Part shown: positions 16,625-24,682 of the stretch, in pieces
Position numbering within the stretch: the first letter of the stretch is position 1
Layout of the letters: every line of letters begins with the position of its first letter
From: DATFNI01 sp963712305
GTDB taxonomy: Bacteria; Bacteroidota; Rhodothermia; Balneolales; DATFMH01
Assembly: GCA_963712305.1 (NCBI GenBank)
Contig: CAVQHI010000002.1
Location: forward strand, 1,426,001 to 1,490,000
Length of the DNA stretch: 64,000 nucleotides
Direction: 5' to 3'
Translations under genes and position numbers: made by a program
Notes under the pieces: generated by a model
Database searches by the model: none
What the model was told of the DNA's origin: nothing
The model's input: the letters and a program-made list of their open reading frames with translations, nothing else

Positions 16625-18421
16625 CTAGTACATCGTCTGTATAAACGTCGAATTGTTTGGTTGCAACTGGAAGATATCGACGGCCTGGTTGATGTGTGAT
16701 CCATTAAAGTGATACTTTCCTCCAAGGCCATTGTAGATAGGTGCCGATTTTATGGCTTCCTTGAGAAGCGCCGGATTTTGAACCTGGTTAATTATATGCA
16801 GCAGGTAACTGGCAACATCGTAGCCGTTAATTGCATATGAGTCGGCTTCCATTTGATACTTGTCTTTGAAACCGGTACGGAATTGGCTCATTGCATCGCT
16901 GCCCTCCTGAGGAGAGCCGGAGCTGCTGTAATAGATAGTCATATCCCGGATGGTTTCTGGGTCAAGGTTGACATTAGCCCATTCCTGGTTGCCAAGAATG
17001 GTAATCTTGGCGTTGAACGCCTGAAAATCGGTTGTGACCCCATTAATAAGGGTAGAGGCGGGAAGACCAGTGAATGGCAGATATATAGCGTCAACAGGTT
17101 TGGTATGAAGGCTGTCGACCATAATCGTGTCGGGATTGAAAAATTGTGTATATGGCGAGACGTTGTATCCTTCTTTCGAGAAATCTTCCAGGAAGAAATA
17201 CTCAACGGTTGCACCGAGTTTGGTTGCTTCATCACGGAACGCCATAGCCTGGTCTTCACCGAGTGAGTTTCTCTGCGCAATGATTGCGAGACGATTGTAA
17301 TGCTGTTGCTTTACAGCAAAATCAGCCATCTTTTTGCCACGAACCTTGAATGTAGGATTTGCCTGGAAGAGGTATGGATTGTCAGCGGCCAGGGTATCGG
17401 AGTTGGCGAGTGGAGGAATGAGCGGGATTTGATATTTTTCGGCCCCTTTGGACATGGCAGCCGTCTTTTCTGATAACAATGGACCAATCACCATATCAGC
17501 ATGATCATCCCAGGCAAAATCAGACATGGCATTGATGCTATCGGGAACAGAAGACGTATCGCGATAGCGCGTAAATACTTTCATTTGTGGATGGTCTCTA
17601 TTGAACTCATCAATGGCATATGATATGCCATAAAAAAGGCTGCGGCTCACTGTGTACTCCTTCGACCCCTTGTTTGATGATGGAAGAGCGATACCCAATG
17701 TATAACTGATCCCGGCCGGTGCCTTCAGACGAATTTCATTGGCGTTGGTCAGATTAAAATTGTAATGAGTGATTTTGTTTATCAGGGATCTGTAATAGGT
17801 TGAATCAGGAGTCCCGGCAAATGTTTGCTTTGCCGCATTCAACAAACTAATGGCTGTTGGCTTGTCGATTTTATTGATGGCGGAGTTGATAGCATCATAC
17901 CTTACAGACGGGTATGTGCTGTTCGAAAATACCTGCATCCGCTGATTCAAAGTGAGATATTCGAGTACCTGATTGTAAAACCGGGTGGCCTGTGACTTGA
18001 TCTGATCGGCACCTTGCAATTGGGTCAACTCATGCAGATGGTCGAGTGATCGTGTGAAATCGTGAAGCTGAAATTCGACGAGAGCCAGCGTATACTGTTT
18101 CTCATTGACCACAGAAGGATTTGCCTGAGAACTTACCAGGTTCAGATAGTACATCGCCTTGTTGAACCTGCCGAGTGAGAAGTAGCCTTTGCCCGAAAAC
18201 AGATGTGCTTCATCTGTTTGCAGTGAATCGAAGATTGCGACCGCATTCTCGTATTTCCCCTGTTGATATAACTGGAGAGCCCGGTTAAACTTTTGGGGCA
18301 CCTGAGATTGCTGCGCCCTTGCGTCTGTGAAAATCAAGCTTCCCAGAATCAAAAAGAAAGTCATTGCGAAAATATAAGTACGATTCACAGATTGAAGATT
18401 TGATGCGATCAGCTGTTTCAT
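16625..18421 (-). CDS. TPR plus periplasmic-binding-protein-fold protein, LpoA-like / ABC substrate-binding family
   Basis: A 598-residue exported protein. The signal peptide ends near ARAQQ. Residues about 40-200 are tetratricopeptide-like helical repeats (LYQQGKYENAVAIFDSL, GRFNKAMYYLNL). Residues about 230-598 form a type I periplasmic binding domain (YTLGIALPSSNKGS, ADMVIGPLLSEKTAAMSKGAEKY, YYSSSGSPQEGSDAM). TPRs followed by this fold is the arrangement of LpoA, the outer-membrane activator of PBP1A. The same fold also serves branched-chain amino-acid transport, but no permease genes are nearby. No lipobox cysteine is visible, so it would be soluble in the periplasm, unlike true LpoA. The assignment to wall synthesis is inference. 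Confidence 0.7.
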   Translation of the reverse strand: MKQLIASNLQSVNRTYIFAMTFFLILGSLIFTDARAQQSQVPQKFNRALQLYQQGKYENAVAIFDSLQTDEAHLFSGKGYFSLGRFNKAMYYLNLVSSQANPSVVNEKQYTLALVEFQLHDFTRSLDHLHELTQLQGADQIKSQATRFYNQVLEYLTLNQRMQVFSNSTYPSVRYDAINSAINKIDKPTAISLLNAAKQTFAGTPDSTYYRSLINKITHYNFNLTNANEIRLKAPAGISYTLGIALPSSNKGSKEYTVSRSLFYGISYAIDEFNRDHPQMKVFTRYRDTSSVPDSINAMSDFAWDDHADMVIGPLLSEKTAAMSKGAEKYQIPLIPPLANSDTLAADNPYLFQANPTFKVRGKKMADFAVKQQHYNRLAIIAQRNSLGEDQAMAFRDEATKLGATVEYFFLEDFSKEGYNVSPYTQFFNPDTIMVDSLHTKPVDAIYLPFTGLPASTLINGVTTDFQAFNAKITILGNQEWANVNLDPETIRDMTIYYSSSGSPQEGSDAMSQFRTGFKDKYQMEADSYAINGYDVASYLLHIINQVQNPALLKEAIKSAPIYNGLGGKYHFNGSHINQAVDIFQLQPNNSTFIQTMY

Positions 18422-18527
18422 TTCCTGATAATTTCAGTTAATGGATTGATACCTGGTTTACAGGCTAACGCAGAAATGTTATGCGTAGCATATCATTCCC
18501 GGCAAAAAACCGTACCTGAGCACGGGA

Positions 18528-20078
18528 CTATTCCCATTCAATGGTTGAAGGTGGTTTTGAACTGATATCATAAACAACTCTATTGATGCCAGGAACTTCG
18601 TTAATAACACGGTTAGATACTTCAGCTAGAAATGTATGGGGCAGATAGGCCCAGTCTGCCGTCATACCGTCTTTACTGGTAACTGCGCGAAGACCTGCAG
18701 TAAATTCGTAGGTCCGTCCATCTCCCATTACACCAACGCTTTTAACTGGCAGCAAAACGGCAAAAGCCTGCCAAACCTCATCATAGAGGTCGTGTTCATG
18801 AAGTGCACGAATGAAAATATCATCAACCTCGCGAAGTACAGCTAGTTTCTCCGGAGTAATATCGGAAATCACGCGAATGCCAAGTCCCGGACCTGGGAAA
18901 GGATGGCGCTTAATGAAATCTTCCGGTATTCCAAGTGTGCGACCTACACTACGGACTTCATCTTTAAACAGTTCACGCAGCGGTTCTATGAGATCGAGAT
19001 TCATCTCTTCGGGAAGTCCGCCAACATTGTGGTGCGACTTAATAGTAGCTGAAGGGCCTTTGAATGATACACTTTCGATGACATCGGGGTACAATGTGCC
19101 CTGTGCCAGAAATCGATAGCTTTCGTCGTGCTTTACGTAACTCTCAAAAACTTCGATGAATGTATTCCCGATAATTTTCCTTTTTTCCTCGGGATCAGTA
19201 ACGCCTTTCAGCTTATTAAGGAAGAGATCGGTTGCTTCGATTCCCTTGACCGGCAACTCGAGATCTTTCTTATAGAGAGCCAGTACATCATGAAACTCGT
19301 TTTTACGGAGCAGACCATTATCGACAAATACACATTGCAGCTGGTCGCCGATGGCCCGGTGAATGAGAGTGGCCGTAACCGTCGAATCGACACCGCCCGA
19401 TAAAGCACAAATAACACGATGATTTCTAACCTGTTCCCGAATTCGGGAGACTGTCATCTCGATAAACGACTCGGCCGTCCAGTTGCCTGAGAGCTCACAT
19501 ATTGTAAAAGCAAAGTTCTTCAGGATATGGACACCGTTTTCGGTATGAGCAACTTCAGGATGAAACTGAACACCATAAATCGGCAATTTCTTGTGCCGGA
19601 CAGCGGCAACCGGTGCATTGGTTGTATGAGCGATGACCTCGTAAGCGTCCGGCAGCTCGTGAATATGATCGCTGTGGCTCATCCATACGATCGACTCATC
19701 GGGAAAGTCATGAAACAGATCAGAGGTGTCGTCAATCAATAGTATTGATCGGCCGTATTCTCGTTTTTCCGCTTTCTCCACACTGCCAGGTCGGTCCTTA
19801 TTAATCAGGGCCTGCAATCCATAGCATACTCCCAGTATCGGAATATTCCAATTGAAAATGGCATCGGGGAGGTAGGGAGAGTCGGCATCGTTGACACTGT
19901 AGGGACTGCCCGATAGGATTACTCCTTTAGGTGGCGAGTCATCGAAAGGTTCAAGATCGTGGTTAAAAGGATGTATCTCACAGTAGACGTTCAATTCACG
20001 CAGACGACGAGCAATCAGCTGGGTGTACTGAGATCCATAATCCAGAATCAGGATCCATTCGCTATAGTCTATATGCAT
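18528..20078 (-). CDS. guaA: GMP synthase (glutamine-hydrolysing)
   Basis: A 516-residue enzyme that aminates XMP to GMP using ATP and glutamine. The class I glutamine amidotransferase domain is first (nucleophile Cys85 in GVCYGLQAL, and FHPEVAHTENG with the His-x-Glu pair). The ATP pyrophosphatase domain follows (SGGVDSTVTATL), then the C-terminal dimerisation domain ending in KPPSTIEWE. The ATG at 20078 gives the standard N-terminus; a TTG at 20087 is in frame but less likely. A TAACTTTG element ends only about 7 bases before this ATG, which suggests a very short or absent leader. Confidence 0.96.
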   Translation of the reverse strand: MHIDYSEWILILDYGSQYTQLIARRLRELNVYCEIHPFNHDLEPFDDSPPKGVILSGSPYSVNDADSPYLPDAIFNWNIPILGVCYGLQALINKDRPGSVEKAEKREYGRSILLIDDTSDLFHDFPDESIVWMSHSDHIHELPDAYEVIAHTTNAPVAAVRHKKLPIYGVQFHPEVAHTENGVHILKNFAFTICELSGNWTAESFIEMTVSRIREQVRNHRVICALSGGVDSTVTATLIHRAIGDQLQCVFVDNGLLRKNEFHDVLALYKKDLELPVKGIEATDLFLNKLKGVTDPEEKRKIIGNTFIEVFESYVKHDESYRFLAQGTLYPDVIESVSFKGPSATIKSHHNVGGLPEEMNLDLIEPLRELFKDEVRSVGRTLGIPEDFIKRHPFPGPGLGIRVISDITPEKLAVLREVDDIFIRALHEHDLYDEVWQAFAVLLPVKSVGVMGDGRTYEFTAGLRAVTSKDGMTADWAYLPHTFLAEVSNRVINEVPGINRVVYDISSKPPSTIEWE

Positions 20079-20084
20079 AGGAAA

Positions 20085-20092
20085 CAAAGTTA
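20085..20092 (-). promoter_or_regulatory. Possible -7 promoter element just before guaA
   Basis: TAACTTTG on the minus strand matches the TAnnTTTG element. It ends about 7 bases before the guaA ATG, so a transcript from it would be leaderless or nearly so. The -33 partner is poor (TTT at 18 bases). A chance match is possible, given the AT-rich context. Confidence 0.3.
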
Positions 20093-20305
20093 GGAGTACT
20101 TCGAGTGCCTAAAGTACTTAAAGTTACAACTATTCAGAAAAACCAACGGGTTGGATGTTGATTAGCGCGCCTTTACACAAACCAGCAGGTTATTCAATAA
20201 TCATTCAGCGTTGCTGTCATCCTCCGCCGCGACGGATCTTCGTATCCAAATTACGGATATGGCTATCCAATGACTATAGATTGACCATTGAATGACTTTT
20301 TATAA

Positions 20306-20686
20306 TCAGGCTACGATTTCCTGATAGTCGGCGGAAGACATTAGTTTGTCAAGATCTTTAGGATCATTGACTTTCATTTTGATCATCCACCCTTTGCCAT
20401 AGGGATCATCGTTGACAAGCTCAGGATGTTCTTCCAATTCGGCGTTGATTTCTGTGACAGTTCCGGCTACCGGTGCATAGAGATCTGAAACCGTCTTTAC
20501 GGCTTCCACAGTGCCAAATGAATCATCCTGATCCAGCTCAGATCTGTCATCATTAAGTTCAACAAAAACGATGTCGCCCAGTTCACTTTGAGCAAAATCA
20601 GTGATGCCAATTGTGGCCGTTCCGTCTCCATTGTCGCGGATCCACTCATGCTCTTTGGTATATCTAATATCGTCGGGATAGTTCAT
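20306..20686 (-). CDS. gcvH: Glycine cleavage system H protein
   Basis: A 126-residue lipoyl carrier that shuttles the aminomethyl group of glycine between the P, T and L proteins. The lipoylated Lys64 is in FGTVEAVKTVSDLYAPVAG. The N-terminal RYTKEHEWI and GITDFAQSELGDIVFVE are classic. Length is normal. It is the last gene of the efp-accB-accC-gcvH run, 5 bases after accC. The other glycine cleavage genes are not in the window, so the link with the carboxylase genes is one of expression, not of pathway. Confidence 0.96.
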   Translation of the reverse strand: MNYPDDIRYTKEHEWIRDNGDGTATIGITDFAQSELGDIVFVELNDDRSELDQDDSFGTVEAVKTVSDLYAPVAGTVTEINAELEEHPELVNDDPYGKGWMIKMKVNDPKDLDKLMSSADYQEIVA

Positions 20687-20691
20687 ACTGT

Positions 20692-22047
20692 TTATGAATT
20701 AACAAGTTCCGGTTTAAAGACAAATTCCTCCAGATAGTGCGTATTGTGCTCCCCTGCAATGAAGACGGGATCATCCATTAACTGGAGATGATACGGGATA
20801 TTTGTTTTGATACCTTCGATCACAAATTCTTCCAGTGCCCTTTTCATCCTTGCGATAGCCTCACGGCGCGATGGCGCACTGACGATAAGTTTAGCGATCA
20901 TGGAATCATAATAAGGCGGTACCACATAGCCAGAATACACATGCGTATCTATGCGCACACTATGTCCACCGGGAGGATGAAAAACGGTAATCTTTCCAGC
21001 AGATGGCCTGAAATTGTGTTCGGGATCCTCAGCATTAATACGACACTCGATAGCGTGACCACGCATTTTAAGTGGCTTTAATGCAAGCTCTTGTCCATCA
21101 GCGATTTCAATCTGATTCCGAATCAGGTCGTAATTGGTTACTTCCTCAGTGATGGGGTGTTCAACCTGGATCCGCGTGTTCATCTCCATGAAATAGAAAT
21201 TCAGATTCTTGTCAACAAGAAACTCCACCGTACCGGCTCCCTCGTAATTGACGGTCTTTCCCGCGTCGATAGCTGCCTGTCCCATCTTTTCCCGTAATTC
21301 GGGCGTCATAAGAGGCGAGGGGGATTCTTCGAGTATTTTTTGATGGCGTCGTTGAAGCGAGCAGTCTCGCTCCCCGAGATGGATGATGTTACCGTGCTGA
21401 TCGCCGAGAATTTGAATTTCAACGTGATGTGGATCAACAATAAGCTTCTCGATGTAAACATCGGGGTTGTTGAACCCTGCTTCTGCTTCTGCCCGCGCTG
21501 ATTCAAAGGCACGTTCCAGGTTTTTTTCTTCCATGACCCGCCGCATTCCACGTCCGCCGCCACCGGCCGACGCTTTAATCATAACGGGATACCCGATTTC
21601 GGCAGCAATCTTTTTGGCTTCTTTAACGGAATCTACGATACCGTCGCTGCCAGGGACAACCGGGACACCATTCTTGATCATGTTTTCCTTGGCCTTAGCT
21701 TTGTCGCCCATCGTGGCGATCATCTCGGGCCCGGGACCAATGAATTTGATGTCATGTTCCTGGCAGATACGTGAAAACTCAGCATTTTCTGAGAGAAATC
21801 CGTATCCCGGGTGAATAGCTTCGGCATTAGTTATTTCAGCAGCAGCCAAAATCCTGGGGATTTTAAGATAGCTGTCTCTGCTCTGTGCAGGTCCAATGCA
21901 TACACATTCGTCAGCGAATTTTACGTGCAGGCTGTCCTGGTCGGCTGTAGAATATATGGCCACCGTGTTAATGCCCATCTCCTTACACGTTCTGATAATT
22001 CGGAGGGCAATCTCACCGCGGTTGGCAATAAGTATTTTTTTGAACAT
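20692..22047 (-). CDS. accC: Biotin carboxylase subunit of acetyl-CoA carboxylase
   Basis: A 451-residue ATP-grasp enzyme that carboxylates the biotin carried by AccB, the first half-reaction of fatty acid synthesis. It shows FKKILIANRGEIALRIIRT at the start, the glycine-rich loop KASAGGGGRGMR, ERDCSLQRRHQKILEE, and FMEMNTRIQVEHPITEEVT. The length is standard for a stand-alone AccC. It lies 6 bases after accB and 5 before gcvH, so translation is tightly linked. Confidence 0.97.
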   Translation of the reverse strand: MFKKILIANRGEIALRIIRTCKEMGINTVAIYSTADQDSLHVKFADECVCIGPAQSRDSYLKIPRILAAAEITNAEAIHPGYGFLSENAEFSRICQEHDIKFIGPGPEMIATMGDKAKAKENMIKNGVPVVPGSDGIVDSVKEAKKIAAEIGYPVMIKASAGGGGRGMRRVMEEKNLERAFESARAEAEAGFNNPDVYIEKLIVDPHHVEIQILGDQHGNIIHLGERDCSLQRRHQKILEESPSPLMTPELREKMGQAAIDAGKTVNYEGAGTVEFLVDKNLNFYFMEMNTRIQVEHPITEEVTNYDLIRNQIEIADGQELALKPLKMRGHAIECRINAEDPEHNFRPSAGKITVFHPPGGHSVRIDTHVYSGYVVPPYYDSMIAKLIVSAPSRREAIARMKRALEEFVIEGIKTNIPYHLQLMDDPVFIAGEHNTHYLEEFVFKPELVNS

Positions 22048-22053
22048 GAGCGA

Positions 22054-22542
22054 TTAGGCTGGCTCTATTTCGAATAATGGCTGATCGAATTCAACTGGCT
22101 GACCATCATCAACGAGGATTTTTATGATTTTGCCGGCGTGTTCCGATTCAATTTCGTTCATTATTTTCATCGCTTCAACGATGCATAAGGTATCGCCGCG
22201 TGCAATGGTGTCGCCTTCTTTGATAAAGGGATCGGCATCGGGCGAGGGAGAACCATAATAAGTACCGACAATTGGGGATCGGATAATCGTACGCTTATCG
22301 TCGGCACTACTGGTTTCCTGATTATTAGATCCGGAAGCTTCCGGTGCCGATAAGGCAGCAGGCTGTGGTACTGGAGCTGCTGCGGTTGCAGGTGCCGAAA
22401 TATAAACAGGTTGTTGATTACTATTTGCCTGGTCAGCTTGTTTCTTAATCTGAATTTTGAAATCGCCTTCTTCAATGATTACTTCATTTACTTCACTGCT
22501 TGAAATAAGATTGAGAAGGTTTTTTATAAGTTTTAGATCCAT
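22054..22542 (-). CDS. accB: Biotin carboxyl carrier protein of acetyl-CoA carboxylase
   Basis: A 162-residue carrier protein. The N-terminus (MDLKLIKNLLNLISSSEVNE) is the dimerising segment, followed by an Ala/Pro-rich flexible linker (about residues 40-78) and the biotinyl domain with Lys126 in VEAMKIMNE. The thumb region is present (IVGTYYGSPSPDADPFIKEGD). It lies 12 bases after efp and 6 before accC. The efp-accB-accC order is conserved in many bacteria. Confidence 0.96.
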   Translation of the reverse strand: MDLKLIKNLLNLISSSEVNEVIIEEGDFKIQIKKQADQANSNQQPVYISAPATAAAPVPQPAALSAPEASGSNNQETSSADDKRTIIRSPIVGTYYGSPSPDADPFIKEGDTIARGDTLCIVEAMKIMNEIESEHAGKIIKILVDDGQPVEFDQPLFEIEPA

Positions 22543-22554
22543 AATTTAGATTTG

Positions 22555-23133
22555 TTATGATGAGGTCTTAACGCGCTCGATATAGGAGGCGTTTTGCGTG
22601 TCGACACGTACCACATCTCCTTCGTTGATAAAGAGAGGGACGTTGATTTCAGCACCCGTTTCGAGGGTAGCGGATTTTGATCCTCCCTGTGCCGTATCAC
22701 CCTTAAACCCGGGTTCTGTTTGCGTAACCTCCAGATTCACATGATCGGGAATTTCGTTGAAAAGTATCACGTTGTCATCGGCATTGATAACTACTGTGAC
22801 CTCTGATCCTTCCTTCATGAACTGGGCCCCGACAACCTTATCAGCGGGGATCATGATCTGTTCATAGGTCTCGTTATGCATGAAATGAAACATGTCGCCA
22901 TCGCTGTAAAGAAACTGATAGGGATGACGTTCTACACGAACCGTTTCGAGTGATTCTCCCGAGCGGAAAGTCTTATCAAGAACTTTCCCGTTTACAACGC
23001 CTTTTACTTTTGTCCGAACAAAAGCACCACCTTTGCCGGGTTTAACGTGTAGAAATTCAATAATCTGGTAAATCTGACCATCAAGGAGTATGGTAACCCC
23101 GTTTTTGATGTCAGCTGTCGTGATTTTTGGCAT
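22555..23133 (-). CDS. efp: Elongation factor P
   Basis: A 192-residue, three-domain tRNA-mimic that rescues ribosomes stalled on polyproline. The residue that is modified in other bacteria is Lys34, in the loop KPGKGGAF. A lysine there excludes the rhamnosyl-arginine (EarP) type and is compatible with beta-lysylation, 5-aminopentanol addition or an unmodified factor; no modification enzyme gene is in the window. Polyproline clients are present nearby: the TonB paralogues contain runs of four to six prolines. First gene of the efp-accB-accC-gcvH operon. Confidence 0.96.
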   Translation of the reverse strand: MPKITTADIKNGVTILLDGQIYQIIEFLHVKPGKGGAFVRTKVKGVVNGKVLDKTFRSGESLETVRVERHPYQFLYSDGDMFHFMHNETYEQIMIPADKVVGAQFMKEGSEVTVVINADDNVILFNEIPDHVNLEVTQTEPGFKGDTAQGGSKSATLETGAEINVPLFINEGDVVRVDTQNASYIERVKTSS

Positions 23134-23265
23134 AAATAGAACAATTTAATGTTTGTGAAGTTACGTGCACCTTCTGAGTTACACAAGCTTATAACTCAAC
23201 AGTTGTGGATTCCACACATCCTTACTCATAACAGAGATAACGAAATCACTGTTCATCGCTGTTAT

Positions 23266-24624
23266 TCAGTAAAATATTCTGTGTATAGTGATGAAAAATA
23301 CAATTCCGATCAGGACCGGGCATATGTATCGTATAAATATCGGCCATAATTTGCCGAACAATGAGTTCTTCGAATTCGGGTATCCGTTCTCAATTTCCAT
23401 CATGGCATTGTCGGTCTTCCAGACATATCCTAGAAAAAGGCTGATCATCAGTCCCCCGAGAGGCAACCCGATATCGTTGAAAATGGTCGATAAGATATCA
23501 ATCCAGGCAATATCAAACGAAATAATAATTGAAATAATTAAAATACCCAGTCCAATGAACATGGCGGCCTTTTTTCTTGGGATACCATGTTCGTCGATCG
23601 CATAAGCAACGGGTACCTCGAGCAGGGAGATAGTCGAGGTAAGTGCGGCCATGCTCAATAGCAGGAAAAAGGTGACGCCTACAGTAACCCCAACGACAGG
23701 AGTCATCGAGTGAAACAGTTCAGGCAACACCTGGAATACGAGCCCGACGCTCGAAACAAGGGAGCCTTCCTTGTAAATTTGGATTCCATGGTGCTGGGCT
23801 ACGTAAAGTGCAGGGATAATGAGGAGTCCAGCGAGAAAAGCAACCATAAAATCGAATAGTACCACATACGCCGCAGCCTCAGGGATGTTCTGGCGTTTAT
23901 TGAGATAAGATCCATAAGTGATCATAGCTCCCATGCCAAGTGAAAGCGAGAAGAAAGCCTGGCCCATGGCATCGAAAATCATTTTCGTGTTAATTTTCGA
24001 GAAATCAGGAATCAGGTACTTTTGAAGTCCTGGCATGGCGCCGTCACGGGTCAGTACATAGACAATCATGGATACGAGAATCAGCAGAAGGATAGGCATC
24101 ATCGTCTTTGTCGCTTTTTCAATGCCGTTGCTGATTCCGCCGGTAATGATACTGACAGTAGCTCCCATGAAAAGGAGTGAGAAGATTGCGTTTTCAACAC
24201 CGTGACTTAGGTTTGCAAACAGCGCGGCCAATTGAGTCATGCCGAAAAAATGGGCCAGTTCCTCGAGGATGAAACTGAAGGTCCAGCCAGCAACAACGTT
24301 GTAGAAGGAGAGAATCATGACTCCGCAGATGATTCCCCACGCTCCGATCAAGGGATAAAATTTACTGGTTGACAACGCCTTGAATGCACCGACCGGATTT
24401 TTTCCGGTTCGGCGACCAATAACAAGCTCGGCGACCATAACCGGAAAGCCGACGGCAAAACAACAGATGATGTAAATAAGAATAAATGCAGCACCGCCAT
24501 GTTCGGCTACGACGTTGGGGAATTTCCAGATATTACCCAATCCTACAGCAGAACCGGCAGCAGCAAGAACAAAGCCCAGCTTTGAATTCCAGTTACCGCG
24601 GTTTTCTGCGCTTACTTCACTCAA
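23266..24624 (-). CDS. Sodium-dependent symporter of the neurotransmitter:sodium symporter family
   Basis: An inner-membrane LeuT-fold transporter of about 452 residues with twelve predicted helices. The first helix carries the sodium- and substrate-binding sequence LAAAGSAVGLGNIWKFPN, and helix 6 has SLGMGAMITYGSYL. Members take up amino acids or related amines using the sodium gradient; the substrate cannot be read from sequence. I choose a TTG start at 24624 (SEVSAENRGNWNSKLGF) because the longer frame to 24759 would overlap the pullulanase gene and adds residues without family resemblance. Confidence 0.88.
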   Translation of the reverse strand: MSEVSAENRGNWNSKLGFVLAAAGSAVGLGNIWKFPNVVAEHGGAAFILIYIICCFAVGFPVMVAELVIGRRTGKNPVGAFKALSTSKFYPLIGAWGIICGVMILSFYNVVAGWTFSFILEELAHFFGMTQLAALFANLSHGVENAIFSLLFMGATVSIITGGISNGIEKATKTMMPILLLILVSMIVYVLTRDGAMPGLQKYLIPDFSKINTKMIFDAMGQAFFSLSLGMGAMITYGSYLNKRQNIPEAAAYVVLFDFMVAFLAGLLIIPALYVAQHHGIQIYKEGSLVSSVGLVFQVLPELFHSMTPVVGVTVGVTFFLLLSMAALTSTISLLEVPVAYAIDEHGIPRKKAAMFIGLGILIISIIISFDIAWIDILSTIFNDIGLPLGGLMISLFLGYVWKTDNAMMEIENGYPNSKNSLFGKLWPIFIRYICPVLIGIVFFITIHRIFY

Positions 24625-24682
24625 AATATATACCCGTTTAATGATTAAATGACCGTGAAAATTTCGTTTAAAAATATTGGAA

